The translations under genes and the position numbers were made by a program. Positions 26,714-36,664 of a DNA stretch of 64,000 nt are shown piece after piece (the stretch's first letter is position 1; each line of letters starts with the position of its first letter). Source of the DNA: an uncultured Arenicella sp. (GTDB lineage Bacteria > Pseudomonadota > Gammaproteobacteria > Arenicellales > Arenicellaceae); the NCBI GenBank assembly GCA_938048185.1, contig CALIVT010000007.1, positions 62,001 to 126,000 of the forward strand, written 5' to 3'. The notes under the pieces were generated by a model. The model searched no databases. It saw only the letters and a list, made by a program, of their open reading frames with translations, and had not been told where the DNA came from.

Positions 26714-27718
26714 ATGTTGAAGATTGCAATTAATGGATTCGGTCGTATCGGCCGCAATGTGCTGCGCGCGCTGCATGAAAATGGTTATCAAGATAGAGTC
26801 AAGGTGGTCGCTATTAACGACCTTGCGCCGACTGAATCTAATGCGCACTTGTTGCAGTTTGATACAACGCACGGCCGGTTTAACGCCAAGGTCGACTACA
26901 GCGACGACAGCATCAGTATCGACGGTGACCAGATTCCGGCATTTATGCAACGAGACCCAGCGCAGTTACCTTGGGGCGAACTTGATGTTGATATCGTCTT
27001 TGAATGCACTGGCTATTTCCGTGCGCGCGACAAAGCCGACTTACATTTGCAAGCGGGTGCAAAGAAGGTATTAGTTTCGGCGCCGGGTAAAAACCTTGAT
27101 GCGACCGTTGTCTATGGAGTCAATGAAGGAGTCTTGCGAGCCCCAGACCAATTTGTATCCAACGCGTCTTGCACCACCAACTGTTTGGCGCATATAGCGA
27201 AAGCCTTACACGACTCGGTCGGGATTGAGAGCGGTTTGGCTAACACCGTCCACGCGTATACCAACACCCAGAATCTACTGGACTCTTACCACAAGGACAA
27301 ACGGCGTGGTCGCGCGGCAAACTACTCGATGATTCCAACATCAACTGGGTCGGCCAAAGCGATCGGCAGTGTGATTCCAGAACTCGATGGCAAGCTCGAC
27401 GCTGTTGCGGTGCGGGTACCCACTCTAAATGTATCCTTGCTCGATTTCACATTTGTGCCAATTAAGGCCGTATCAGCGGATGACCTTAAGGGTATTTTCG
27501 AACGTTACGCTGAAGGCCGCGAAGGTGTATTTGAAATAAATACACAACCATTGGTGTCAATTGATTTTAACCATAACCCAGCGTCCTGCATTGTCGATAT
27601 TGAGCAGACTCGATTGGTCGGCGGATTGGTGAAAATTCAGTCCTGGTACGACAACGAATGGGGCTTTTCCAATAGAATGCTCGACACCGCGTTAGCGATG
27701 CAATTGGCGAGCGACTAA
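26714..27718 (+). CDS. gap: Glyceraldehyde-3-phosphate dehydrogenase, type I
   Basis: 334-residue NAD(P)-binding enzyme of glycolysis/gluconeogenesis. The nucleotide-binding motif NGFGRIGR is at 7-14 and the catalytic cysteine is C153 in SNASCTTNC. D36 in the INDL segment favours NAD. The STGSAKAIG segment and other motifs indicate GAPDH rather than erythrose-4-phosphate dehydrogenase, although the middle segment DPAQLPW is shared with Epd-like members. It is followed by pgi 86 bases downstream and is not linked to pgk, which lies 29 kb away with tkt. Confidence 0.94.
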   Translation: MLKIAINGFGRIGRNVLRALHENGYQDRVKVVAINDLAPTESNAHLLQFDTTHGRFNAKVDYSDDSISIDGDQIPAFMQRDPAQLPWGELDVDIVFECTGYFRARDKADLHLQAGAKKVLVSAPGKNLDATVVYGVNEGVLRAPDQFVSNASCTTNCLAHIAKALHDSVGIESGLANTVHAYTNTQNLLDSYHKDKRRGRAANYSMIPTSTGSAKAIGSVIPELDGKLDAVAVRVPTLNVSLLDFTFVPIKAVSADDLKGIFERYAEGREGVFEINTQPLVSIDFNHNPASCIVDIEQTRLVGGLVKIQSWYDNEWGFSNRMLDTALAMQLASD

Positions 27719-27804
27719 TCGTAAAATTCCGACGTATACTTACCCCTAATAAATCGTAAGCGCATACCAGCGACGCACGAACCTAATTTACCTTACAAAC
27801 CAAA

Positions 27805-29442
27805 ATGACTGAAATGCAGAGTCAACACTCTATTATTGCGTCTCCAATTGGCTCGCGTTTAACTGCGCTGGCTGAAAGTGACAAATCCCGCGGAATCAAA
27901 CAAAAATTTAGCGATGACTCTGAGCGCGTTAATCGATTTTCTTTTGATCACCGAGACGTGCTTTACGACTTTAGTAAAACCCACATCAGCGCAGAGCTGG
28001 TGCAATGCTATTTAGATTTTGCTGAAGAAATCAATTTTACTCAACGGCGTTTGTCGTTGTTTGCGGGTGAGCGAATCAACAACTCTGAAAATCGCTCTGT
28101 ATTACATGCCTTGCTGCGTGATGAAACCAATCAAGCGATAGAAATGGCGGCTCCGAAAGCGATAGTGGAAGCTGCGCAGTCAAAAGCCCAATTTATTGCG
28201 CGTTATGATCAAATTCAGAGCGAATTGGCGAAGCGAAGTACGCCAGTAGAAAATATTATTCACGTTGGTATTGGCGGTTCTTCTCTCGGCACTCAGTTGA
28301 TATTTGAAGCTCTGAAAGACCTCGGTGCTACTATTAGCGTCCACTTCGTCGGTAATATAGACGGTCATCAGTTAGTCGATGTGTTGGCAAAGTGCCAGGT
28401 TGACAATACTCTGGTGATCGGTGTCTCTAAAACGTTTACGACCGCCGAGACCTTGCAAAACCTCAATTCAATTGCCGCTTGGTTTTCACGTCATGGCGTG
28501 GAAAATCCGTTGACGAATTTCTATGGGGTTACCGCGGCTCCTCAAAAGGCTGTCGAGTACGGTCTCTGTGAGGTGAACACGGTTGCTTTTCCAGAATGGG
28601 TCGGTGGGCGCTATTCTGTTTGGTCATCGGTATCGCTGTCAGCAGCATTGGTCATCGGTATGCACAAGTTCGAAGAGCTACTGGCGGGCGCAGCAAGCAT
28701 GGACCAGCACTTTTACCGAAGCGATCTCTCCGAAAACCTGCCATTCTTAAGCGCCGCCTTAGATCACTATTACACTAATTTTCTCAACGTTAAGTCGAGA
28801 GCAATCTTTGCCTATGACTTTCGTTTGCGCTCGTTGGTAGATTATCTCCAACAACTTGAAACTGAGAGCAATGGCAAAGACCGTCAACGCGACGGTGCCG
28901 CGGTTGACCAGCAAACATCTCCGGTGGTTTGGGGGGGCGTTGGCACTGATGTTCAGCATTCGGTATTCCAGATGTTGCACCAGGGAACCGCACTCATTCC
29001 ATCCGAATTTATTCTTGTCAAAAAGCCCGATCATGATTTGCTAATGCACCACAAAGAACTATTAGCCAATGGTCTGGCACAGCCAGCGGCTCTGTTGGCG
29101 GGTCAAAATTACGCTGAGGTAGAGCAGAGGCATGCCCACGAAAATCTGAGCGAACTTACAAAAAAGGCAAAGATTTTCTCTGGCGACAGACCGTCTACAA
29201 CAATTTTGATCGAGCGTTTAAGCCCGCTTAGTCTAGGCGCATTATTAGCGTTCTATGAGCATCGAACCTTCTGTTTTGGCGTGTTCGCGAATATCAATTC
29301 TTATGATCAAATGGGCGTTGAGCTGGGCAAACGCTTAGCTAAGCAGGTTAAGCCCTTACTGTCAGACGGGCAGGCACAAAAAAGCGCAGACGAGTTCGAC
29401 TCGTCCACGCTTAGCGTATTGCGCCGAATTATTTCAGACTAA
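27805..29442 (+). CDS. pgi: Glucose-6-phosphate isomerase
   Basis: 545-residue SIS-fold isomerase interconverting glucose-6-phosphate and fructose-6-phosphate. Family signatures include GIGGSSLGT near 158-166, VSKTFTTAET near 208-217, and the active-site stretch around the WGGVGTDVQHS motif. Length matches E. coli Pgi (549). It is probably co-transcribed with gap. Its stop codon overlaps that of the convergent TonB-domain gene, leaving no room for separate terminators. Confidence 0.95.
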   Translation: MTEMQSQHSIIASPIGSRLTALAESDKSRGIKQKFSDDSERVNRFSFDHRDVLYDFSKTHISAELVQCYLDFAEEINFTQRRLSLFAGERINNSENRSVLHALLRDETNQAIEMAAPKAIVEAAQSKAQFIARYDQIQSELAKRSTPVENIIHVGIGGSSLGTQLIFEALKDLGATISVHFVGNIDGHQLVDVLAKCQVDNTLVIGVSKTFTTAETLQNLNSIAAWFSRHGVENPLTNFYGVTAAPQKAVEYGLCEVNTVAFPEWVGGRYSVWSSVSLSAALVIGMHKFEELLAGAASMDQHFYRSDLSENLPFLSAALDHYYTNFLNVKSRAIFAYDFRLRSLVDYLQQLETESNGKDRQRDGAAVDQQTSPVVWGGVGTDVQHSVFQMLHQGTALIPSEFILVKKPDHDLLMHHKELLANGLAQPAALLAGQNYAEVEQRHAHENLSELTKKAKIFSGDRPSTTILIERLSPLSLGALLAFYEHRTFCFGVFANINSYDQMGVELGKRLAKQVKPLLSDGQAQKSADEFDSSTLSVLRRIISD

Positions 29443-31163
29443 TTTAAGCGAAACTGCACTTTCGTTGATACTGAACCACTGCGCACAGCCAATCCAGTGT
29501 CCTGATTGCGCGATGGTGAGAAGCGCCACTTCTCGACAGACTTGACCGCTGCATTTTCAAAGGTGCCTTTTGGCTCGGCCGAAATTACGTTGATATCCAT
29601 TGGCTTACCTTCGGTAGAGATATAAAACTGAACCTCTACCCAACCTTCGGTGCCACTCTTCAATGCGCGTGAAGGGTAACGCGGTGCTTCGCGACTGATT
29701 ATTTTAGCGGGAATGATTTTTTGTGGTGCGGGCTTCACAACCTCCTCGACCTTGGCAACTTCAACCTCTTTCTCGGCTTCGGCGGCCTCGGCATCAAGTT
29801 TGTCTTGGCGTTCTTTGATTTTTGCAGTCAGGCTTTCCAAGCCAGCTCGATCAACATTTAAGCGCTTAACCAGCGAACTGTACTTTGCGGTATCTTCCAT
29901 GTTTTCTTCGGAGAAACTCTTGTTTGCTAACTCTAAAAGGCCAGCACTCAACGTTTTGACGCGAGGCTCTGAGTTGGATTTACTGATTTTGTTGCTCTTA
30001 AGTGCATTAGACACCAGCGAATAGGCATTACCTTTTTGCGGCGGAATTAAGTTGCCGGCTTCGAGGGCTGCGTCAATTTTGCTGATTAAAACTTGTTCCG
30101 CCTGAAGTGCCGCAACCGCTGATTTTGCGCCCTCGTTCTCGCTGCCGAGTCGTTCGAGTACCGCTGACGTCTTGGCAATTTCTTCGGGGGAGCCGCTCTC
30201 TTGCACCTCTTTTACGCGCGCAGTGATGGCATCACTTAGATCTTTGGCTAACTTGTCGTTCTCTAAATTCAGCGGCTCGATCTGGCGTAGCGAGTCGATC
30301 ACTTCAACCGCTTTATCAAAGTCCGCATTCGCTACGTGTTCGTCGTACAAGCCTCGCAATGATACCGCGATGGCCTTGCGACCTTCATACGCGACTGGGT
30401 CGTAAGGATCAATCGCCAACACCTGGTCATAGTATTCGAGCGCGTTGTCACCTGCAGGGGAAACGTACCGCCCATCAAGTAGCGCGTTAGCCGCTTGTTG
30501 ATTGAGCTCATTTGTCAAAGAGATGTTCGACGCGTCATCCTCCGCCAGTTCGCGTACTAGGTCTGGGGTAGTGTCCACTACATTCTCAACTCTTTTAGAG
30601 TCTTCTCCACCCAAGAATAAGAATGCGAGTACTCCGAGCACGACTACGCCCACGCCGGCATAGATAGCTGGATTAGTTTTCCGACTAGCCGCAAGCGAAT
30701 CGATGCTAGTTTGATTTTCGCTAGGACCGACTGCCATGATGTTTTCGCCAGCGGCTTGTTTTTCGCTCAGCTCTGTGTGTAAGGAAAATGCTGACTTAAA
30801 CGCTAAGAAAATCTGATTTGGGCTAACTGGTTTATTAAATGCACGATAGACCAGTGGCTGAATATTTGATTTCAATATCTCGCCGAGCGACTCCTTTTCT
30901 CCGACTAGCATCAAAACTTGTGTTGGATCAGATTGCTTTAGTTTTATCGCTTGATCAATCGCCTTACTAACAGAATCAGTACTGTCGATATCGAAGATGA
31001 TAATGCCGTTGCCCACAAGTAAATCGGGGTTGTCGAGCGCTTCTTCGACTGATTCACGGGCATTGAAGACTTGCTCACCGGTATTGTTGCCAATAATTGC
31101 TTCTACTACGGCTGAGTCGGCTGAAATAACCAGAGCCGAGGGTATTACGTTTTCTTCGGACAT
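29439..31163 (-). CDS. TonB-domain protein with N-terminal receiver-like cytoplasmic domain
   Basis: 574 residues from the ATG at 31163, preceded by GGGAGGA; the open frame extends to a TTG at 31175. Order: receiver-like domain (about 8-125) with D58/D60 in IIIFDID and K111 in FNKPVSP but without the paired N-terminal acids; a linker; one transmembrane helix (about 167-186); a long helical, TPR-like periplasmic region; a Lys/Glu/Pro spacer; and a C-terminal TonB domain (about 493-574) with YPSRALKSGTEGWVEV. Ordinary TonB proteins have only a short cytoplasmic tail, so the receiver-like head is unusual. It may be the missing TonB of the second ExbD/TtpC set. The link is inferred from proximity. 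Confidence 0.82.
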   Translation of the reverse strand: MSEENVIPSALVISADSAVVEAIIGNNTGEQVFNARESVEEALDNPDLLVGNGIIIFDIDSTDSVSKAIDQAIKLKQSDPTQVLMLVGEKESLGEILKSNIQPLVYRAFNKPVSPNQIFLAFKSAFSLHTELSEKQAAGENIMAVGPSENQTSIDSLAASRKTNPAIYAGVGVVVLGVLAFLFLGGEDSKRVENVVDTTPDLVRELAEDDASNISLTNELNQQAANALLDGRYVSPAGDNALEYYDQVLAIDPYDPVAYEGRKAIAVSLRGLYDEHVANADFDKAVEVIDSLRQIEPLNLENDKLAKDLSDAITARVKEVQESGSPEEIAKTSAVLERLGSENEGAKSAVAALQAEQVLISKIDAALEAGNLIPPQKGNAYSLVSNALKSNKISKSNSEPRVKTLSAGLLELANKSFSEENMEDTAKYSSLVKRLNVDRAGLESLTAKIKERQDKLDAEAAEAEKEVEVAKVEEVVKPAPQKIIPAKIISREAPRYPSRALKSGTEGWVEVQFYISTEGKPMDINVISAEPKGTFENAAVKSVEKWRFSPSRNQDTGLAVRSGSVSTKVQFRLN

Positions 31164-31515
31164 ACATCCTCCCAATAAATTTTGACTGTATAAATGCTGT
31201 TTCTCGTTAACGTCGCGTTGATGCAGTAAGAATGTGACACTGCTTTGTGCAATCTTATATCGAGATTCTTGTCTCGCGCTTAGGTCACGTTTAACATGCT
31301 TTGAGCGCGCTTTAAGTTTACTAACTTCGATACTGCTTAAAAAGTAGGCAAATATAATAGCATCTCAAACGCCATTCGCCACGCTGTCGATTTATGTCAC
31401 CGTCTAAACTGATACTTAAAGCCCGGTGACTTACTTAACAAATACATCTTAACCGTAAGCCAGCCTTTTGTAGACTGACTTTCGTCGGAATTTAGCGGCT
31501 AATTTGCGTGAATGC
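31164..31515. other. Intergenic region between TonB-receiver gene and terC
   Basis: No credible gene. A perfect seven-base inverted repeat GTCACCG/CGGTGAC with a 21-base spacer (31396-31402 and 31424-31430) lies 86 bases beyond the TerC stop on the minus strand, without a T-run. The promoter of the TonB-receiver gene must lie here but no clear sigma70 pair was recognised. Confidence 0.4.
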
Positions 31516-32310
31516 CTAATTATTCCTGTTCGCTAAGCTACGTTGTTTAGCTCGATTGAGCTTTTTCTGGTATTGGCTTTGCACAATATCGCTGATTATC
31601 AATATGAATAAGACGAAGTAAAACGTAGTTTTTGACATTTGCTCTACCTCATTACCAAATAAGGTCATGTGTGCAAGATGGCCACCCTCGGATATCAGCA
31701 TTACGCCGACCAGAAAGAGAATAAACAGCCCGAGAACCTCGTACATGCGGTTTTTTTGTAAGAAGTCGGAAACGGTATCGGCCAACACAACCATTAAAAT
31801 GCCGCCGATCATAATCGCCGTGGCCATGATGTAGAAGACCTTGGTTACCGCCATCGCGCTTAGAATTGAGTCGAATGAGAACACGACGTTCATAAGTACA
31901 ATCCAAAAGATAATAGTGCCCACCGACTTAGGCTCGCGGTGTCCGCCATCAAGGTCTTCAAGGCTCATCATATGCAAGATTTCTTTCATGGCTGTGTAAA
32001 GAATGAACGCACCACCAAACAATACTACGATCGTATGTAAGTTAAAGTTGGCGTGGATAACGCCTTCCCAGTGGATTGAAAACAGTTCTTCTTGAAATAC
32101 CTCAATCATTTTGAGCAGCAAGAATAGCAACACTATGCGAAAAACAACGGCCAACACAATTCCCCAAAAGCGTACGGATTTTTGTTTGTCGGCAGGCGCG
32201 CGCTTACTCTCGAGTGAAATATAAAGCAAATTGTCGAAGCCAAGAACGGCTTGCAACATGACTAATAATAGTAAATCGACCACGTTGGCCAGTGTGAATA
32301 GTTCGTTCAT
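31516..32310 (-). CDS. TerC-family integral membrane protein
   Basis: 264-residue protein with about seven to eight hydrophobic helices. The hallmark acidic motifs of the TerC family are visible: GFDNLLYISLES near 24-35 and VFSFDSILSAMA near 143-154. TerC/Alx proteins are linked to manganese export and metal loading of exported proteins, and some to tellurite resistance. No tellurite-resistance neighbours are present, so a metal-homeostasis role is more likely. Monocistronic on the minus strand. Confidence 0.88.
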   Translation of the reverse strand: MNELFTLANVVDLLLLVMLQAVLGFDNLLYISLESKRAPADKQKSVRFWGIVLAVVFRIVLLFLLLKMIEVFQEELFSIHWEGVIHANFNLHTIVVLFGGAFILYTAMKEILHMMSLEDLDGGHREPKSVGTIIFWIVLMNVVFSFDSILSAMAVTKVFYIMATAIMIGGILMVVLADTVSDFLQKNRMYEVLGLFILFLVGVMLISEGGHLAHMTLFGNEVEQMSKTTFYFVLFILIISDIVQSQYQKKLNRAKQRSLANRNN

Positions 32311-32499
32311 TTAATGATCCCCGACTGATGTGTCTTTTTGATGATTTTATTCGTATTCTTTATTGTTTTGCTGCAAAAATAAGCCGTTTGCACTGGCACT
32401 TTTAAAGCAAAGTCTGATTGGCAGCAACCTCATGCGATTCGCCACTTTTAAATGCGCTGGGCGGTACCAAACTGATACTCGCCGATGTTCATTACGCCC

Positions 32500-32541
32500 A
32501 AGGCTACCGGTAAGCTTGTGGTGTGTAAGCCGGTAGACCTT
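32500..32541 (-). promoter_or_regulatory. Long imperfect inverted repeat downstream of pyrC
   Basis: AAGGCTACCGG pairs with CCGGTAG-A-CCTT, giving eleven pairs with one bulge around a 19-base loop. It lies about 50 bases after the pyrC stop. There is no T-run, so it may be a Rho-dependent end, an RNA-stabilising hairpin or a protein site. Confidence 0.4.
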
Positions 32542-32592
32542 ACTTTGCTGCCGAACCAGGTATTTGTTATTAGCATAAGTCCCTAGCGGTGT

Positions 32593-33624
32593 TTAAGCGA
32601 GCCGCCAGTTAAGGGTTTGTCCGGCATAAAAAGGCACAATAGAGTCGCCATTGCTGAGCGTAATTTCGCTCGGCATCGTCCAGGCTTCGCGTGTTAATGT
32701 GACGTTTGATTGGTTGCGCTTGAGGCCATAAAAATCGGCACCATAGAACGAGGCGAAACCCTCAAGCTTATCCAGTGCGTCCAAGTCGTCAAATACCTGC
32801 GTATATAATTCCAGTGCTCCCCATGCGCTGTAACAGCCCGCACACCCACAAGCAGTTTCCTTAGTGTGTTTGGTGTGTGGCGCGGAATCGGTACCTAAAA
32901 AGAACTTAGGTGACCCGCTTGCAACTACTTCTTGCAAACGCCGTTGATGACTGTTGCGCTTTAGTACGGGTAGACAATAGTTGTGCGGGCGTATGCCGCC
33001 GACCAATAAGTCATTGCGATTGAGCAATAGGTGCTGTGGCGTAATGGTCGCCGCTACATTGCTGTTAGCTGCCACTACGTAATCTGCTGCGTCCGCCGTG
33101 GTGATGTGCTCGAAGACAATCTTCAAGTCTGGAAAACGCTGATGAATTGGGTCAAGATGCTGTTCAATAAACAGCTTCTCGCGGTCGAATATATCGACCT
33201 CAGGAGCCGTTACCTCACCATGAATCAGTAACAGCATGCCGGCATTACTCATGGCCCCGAAGACCGGGTAAAGCGCTTCGATGGCGCTTACCGCCGAATC
33301 CGAGTTGGTGGTCGCACCGGCAGGGTACAACTTCGCCGCGGGTATCTCGCGACTGATTGCCTCGTGAATGTCGGCGGGCGTGGTTTCATTTGTTAAATAC
33401 AGCACCATCAAGGGTTGGAAGTCGGACCCAGGTGGCGTGGCAGCGAGTATTCGTTCGCGATAGGCTAAGGCTTCACGTTTATTACGCACCGGCGGCAGTA
33501 AGTTGGGCATAACAATAGCGCGCTTAAAGCAGCGCGCCGTTGCCGGCACCGTCTCGTTAAGCATGTCGCCATCGCGAAAATGTAAATGCCAGTCGTCTGG
33601 TGCGGTGATGGTGAGTTGCGTCAT
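32593..33624 (-). CDS. pyrC: Dihydroorotase
   Basis: 343-residue zinc amidohydrolase catalysing the third step of pyrimidine synthesis. Metal ligands appear as H13 and H15 in DWHLHFRDG and the carboxylated lysine K98 in AKLYPAGATTNSD. Further histidines sit in LLIHGE and FEHITT. The short class II form without long insertions is like E. coli PyrC (348 residues). It diverges from thrS across a 299-base region. Confidence 0.95.
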   Translation of the reverse strand: MTQLTITAPDDWHLHFRDGDMLNETVPATARCFKRAIVMPNLLPPVRNKREALAYRERILAATPPGSDFQPLMVLYLTNETTPADIHEAISREIPAAKLYPAGATTNSDSAVSAIEALYPVFGAMSNAGMLLLIHGEVTAPEVDIFDREKLFIEQHLDPIHQRFPDLKIVFEHITTADAADYVVAANSNVAATITPQHLLLNRNDLLVGGIRPHNYCLPVLKRNSHQRRLQEVVASGSPKFFLGTDSAPHTKHTKETACGCAGCYSAWGALELYTQVFDDLDALDKLEGFASFYGADFYGLKRNQSNVTLTREAWTMPSEITLSNGDSIVPFYAGQTLNWRLA

Positions 33625-33923
33625 AATTATGTGTGCGATGCTGATAAGCCCGATCTTCGCGCTGTTTACATCATTAAAGGTTCCGTTTTCGCGCGGTTTC
33701 GATACAATACACCGCTGGTCTTTGCGTTACGCTCTGATCTAGTGTCTCAACGTAGTTGAAGCTTATACGTATTCAAAGTAAGTATTCAACGTTTATAAGT
33801 ACGTGAAATCTAAAGTACTCTCTCAAAGGTACTCGCTAAAAGTACTCAACGATTGATGCCAGATACCCAATAAACCTAAATTATAGCGGGTTGCTGTATT
33901 AAGAATAAAGCGGCCCAAGCAGC
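33625..33923. repeat. Region between pyrC and thrS with five GTAYTC repeats
   Basis: GTATTC occurs at 33769 and 33782, and GTACTC at 33815, 33829 and 33842. Intervals are 13, 33, 14 and 13 bases. The first long copy AAGTATTCAACG (33780-33791) recurs as AAGTACTCAACG (33840-33851). The cluster lies 75-155 bases before the thrS start and could be an operator array or part of the thrS leader. No tRNA-Thr-like fold was established by eye. Confidence 0.45.
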
Positions 33924-35870
33924 ATGTCGATAGATATTACCTTTCCAGATGGCGCGGTCAAACAGTTTGACGCGAAAGTGACCGGCCTTGAAATTGCCGA
34001 CAGTATTAGCAGTGGTTTGCGTCGCAATGCCGTGGCGATTGACGTCAACGGTGAGTCGTGGGATTTGAGCCGTGAAATAACCGCCAATGCCAGTGTCGCT
34101 ATTATTACTCGCGACACCGAGGCCGGTCTAGACGTTCTTCGCCATGACGCGGCGCACGTGATGGCTGAAGCGGTAAAAGAGCTCTACCCTGAAGCTCAAG
34201 TTACTATTGGCCCATCGATTGAGAACGGGTTTTATTATGACTTTGCACGCGAAGAAGCATTCACACCAGAAGACCTAGAAAAAATTGAAGCGCGCATGAA
34301 AGAAATCGTCAAACGTAATGAGACGATCGAGCGTGAAGTTTGGGACCGTAATGATGCGATTGAGTACTTTAATGGCTTAGGCGAGACTTACAAAGCCGAA
34401 ATCATTTCCGATCTGCCTGAAGGGGAGACCATCACCGTTTATCGTCAGGGCGCGTTTTTAGATTTATGTCGCGGCCCGCATTTACCGTCGACCGGCATTC
34501 TGCGTGACGGCTTTAAACTGACTAAACTAGCCGGTGCGTATTGGCGTGGCGACTCGAACAATGCCCAACTGCAGCGCATCTACGGCACTGCGTGGTCAGA
34601 TAAAAAACAGCTAAAGGCGTATTTGCGGCGTATGGAAGAGGCCGAAAAGCGCGACCATCGTAAATTAGGCAAAGCCTTAGACTTGTTTCACATCCAAGAA
34701 GAAGCGCCAGGCAGCGTGTTTTGGCACCCCAAAGGCTGGGCTGTGTATCAGGCGGTGCAGACCTACATGGCGCAAAAGCAATATGAACGCGGTTACAAAG
34801 AGATTAAGACTCCCCAGATTGTTGATATTTCGTTGTGGGAGAAATCAGGCCACGCCGATAAATTTGGCGACGACATGTTTACCCTCACCAACGACGAACG
34901 TGAATACGCGGTTAAACCTATGAATTGCCCGTGTCACGTACAGGTATTTAATCAGGGTTTGAAGAGTTATCGTGACTTGCCGCTGCGGCTGGCGGAATTT
35001 GGTTCATGTCATCGTAATGAAATGTCGGGTTCACTTCATGGCATTATGCGGGTTCGTAGTTTTGTGCAAGACGATGCGCATATCTTTTGTACCGAAGACC
35101 AAATTCAAAGCGAAGTTAAAGAATTTATCGATTTTTTACACGCGGTGTATGCCGATTTTGGGTTCGATGAGGTGATCTACAAGCTTTCAACGCGCCCAGA
35201 ACAACGGGTTGGCAGCGATGAAGACTGGGATCGCTCTGAAAAAGCGCTTGAGCAAGCATTAAACGATAACGGGCTCGACTGGGAGTTGCAACCTGGCGAG
35301 GGCGCATTTTATGGGCCGAAAATAGAATTTTCACTTAAAGACTGCATTGGCCGAGTGTGGCAATGTGGCACTGTGCAGGTCGATTTTTCGATGCCCGGTC
35401 GCTTAGGTGCTGAGTACATTGCCGAAGACGGCAGCAAACAAGTGCCGGTTATGGTGCACAGGGCAATTTTAGGCTCTATTGAGCGCTTTTTGGGCATTTT
35501 AATCGAGCAGCATGCCGGCGCATTGCCAGCGTGGCTGGCACCTGAACAAGTTATCGTAGCGACGGTTGTTACTGACGCGAATGAGTACGCTCAAGAAGTA
35601 GCAAGTGCGTTGCGTAATGCGGGCTTGCGAACTGAGACAGATTTACGTAATGAAAAAATTGGCTACAAAGTGCGCGAACACAGCTTGCAAAAGATACCTG
35701 CGATACTATGTATTGGTAAACGTGAAGCCGAAGAAGGTACCGTTGCGGTGCGCCGTTTTGGCAGCAAAGCACAAACTGTGGTACCGCTAGAAGACTTTAT
35801 CGAACAATTTCGCCTTGAAGTAGACGAGAAACAAATTTTTGATGCAGGTACGCCTGTGCAGAATAATTAA
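33924..35870 (+). CDS. thrS: Threonyl-tRNA synthetase
   Basis: 648-residue class II synthetase. The N-terminal TGS domain (about 1-62) precedes the editing domain with its HDAAHV motif, the catalytic core with zinc-binding MNCPCH and a motif 2 region ending in CHRNEMSG, and the C-terminal anticodon-binding domain. Length is typical (E. coli 642). The ATG at 33924 has only a weak ribosome site. The usual followers infC-rpmI-rplT are absent; a secreted FKBP isomerase follows after 24 bases. Confidence 0.96.
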   Translation: MSIDITFPDGAVKQFDAKVTGLEIADSISSGLRRNAVAIDVNGESWDLSREITANASVAIITRDTEAGLDVLRHDAAHVMAEAVKELYPEAQVTIGPSIENGFYYDFAREEAFTPEDLEKIEARMKEIVKRNETIEREVWDRNDAIEYFNGLGETYKAEIISDLPEGETITVYRQGAFLDLCRGPHLPSTGILRDGFKLTKLAGAYWRGDSNNAQLQRIYGTAWSDKKQLKAYLRRMEEAEKRDHRKLGKALDLFHIQEEAPGSVFWHPKGWAVYQAVQTYMAQKQYERGYKEIKTPQIVDISLWEKSGHADKFGDDMFTLTNDEREYAVKPMNCPCHVQVFNQGLKSYRDLPLRLAEFGSCHRNEMSGSLHGIMRVRSFVQDDAHIFCTEDQIQSEVKEFIDFLHAVYADFGFDEVIYKLSTRPEQRVGSDEDWDRSEKALEQALNDNGLDWELQPGEGAFYGPKIEFSLKDCIGRVWQCGTVQVDFSMPGRLGAEYIAEDGSKQVPVMVHRAILGSIERFLGILIEQHAGALPAWLAPEQVIVATVVTDANEYAQEVASALRNAGLRTETDLRNEKIGYKVREHSLQKIPAILCIGKREAEEGTVAVRRFGSKAQTVVPLEDFIEQFRLEVDEKQIFDAGTPVQNN

Positions 35871-35894
35871 TACCCCAACAGGAGACCTAAACTA

Positions 35895-36656
35895 ATGACC
35901 TTATCAAAAAATATTACCTTGGCTGCTGGCCTAGCGGTGCTTGGAACCGGCGCCTACTTCGGCTCAGTCGCTGCGCCTACCAACGTAGCTCAGGCCGCTG
36001 ACAAAGTATCCACCGTCAAGTTAAGCAGTGAAGAAGCTAAACTTGGTTACACCTTTGGCGCGCAGATCGCAAGCGATATGAAACGTCAGAATTTGAACGA
36101 AGATGTTGACTTAGATGCAATGCTCGCTGCGTTTAAAGACATATTTGCCGGACATGACTCGCGTTTGTCTGTCGAAGAAATGCAAGGCGCGCAAGCCGCT
36201 TATCAGCAAAAGCAACAAGCTAAGTTTGAAGCAGTTGTTGCCAAGAACAAGGCTGATGGCGAAGCGTTTTTAGCGAAGAACGCTAAAGCTAAAGGTGTAA
36301 AAACAACCGAAAGCGGCTTGCAGTACGAAGTGTTAACCGAAGGCAAAGGCAAGCAAGCTACCGCCACTGATAGCATTAAGGTGCATTACACCGGCACACT
36401 AATCGATGGCACGAAATTCGACAGTTCGTATGATCGTGGCGAGCCAGCCACGTTTGGTGTCGCGGGCGTTATTCCAGGTTTTGGCGAAGGCTTACAGCTG
36501 ATGAAAGAAGGCGCTAAATATCGTTTTACTATTCCAGCAGGCTTGGCTTATGGCGAGCAAGGCCCACCAAGCATCGGTCCTAATCAAGCGTTGATTTTTG
36601 AAGTTAATTTGATTGAGGTGCTGACTCAAACATCCACTAAGCAGTCAGCTGAGTAG
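35895..36656 (+). CDS. fkpA: Secreted FKBP-type peptidyl-prolyl isomerase
   Basis: 253-residue periplasmic or envelope isomerase of the FkpA/Mip type. A signal sequence ends near residue 34 (AQA-AD). An N-terminal helical dimerisation domain (about 45-130) is followed by the FKBP catalytic domain (about 135-240) containing VHYTGTLIDGTKFDSS, VIPGFGEGLQ and IPAGLAYGE. Such proteins assist folding of exported proteins. GGAGA precedes the ATG. A small glutaredoxin-like gene follows after eight bases and a terminator closes the unit. Confidence 0.92.
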   Translation: MTLSKNITLAAGLAVLGTGAYFGSVAAPTNVAQAADKVSTVKLSSEEAKLGYTFGAQIASDMKRQNLNEDVDLDAMLAAFKDIFAGHDSRLSVEEMQGAQAAYQQKQQAKFEAVVAKNKADGEAFLAKNAKAKGVKTTESGLQYEVLTEGKGKQATATDSIKVHYTGTLIDGTKFDSSYDRGEPATFGVAGVIPGFGEGLQLMKEGAKYRFTIPAGLAYGEQGPPSIGPNQALIFEVNLIEVLTQTSTKQSAE

Positions 36657-36664
36657 CCACTGAT

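Noticed and set aside
31516-32310. TerC gene considered as part of a tellurite-resistance island
   Set aside because: No terA, terB, terD or terE genes are adjacent; the gene stands alone among housekeeping genes.
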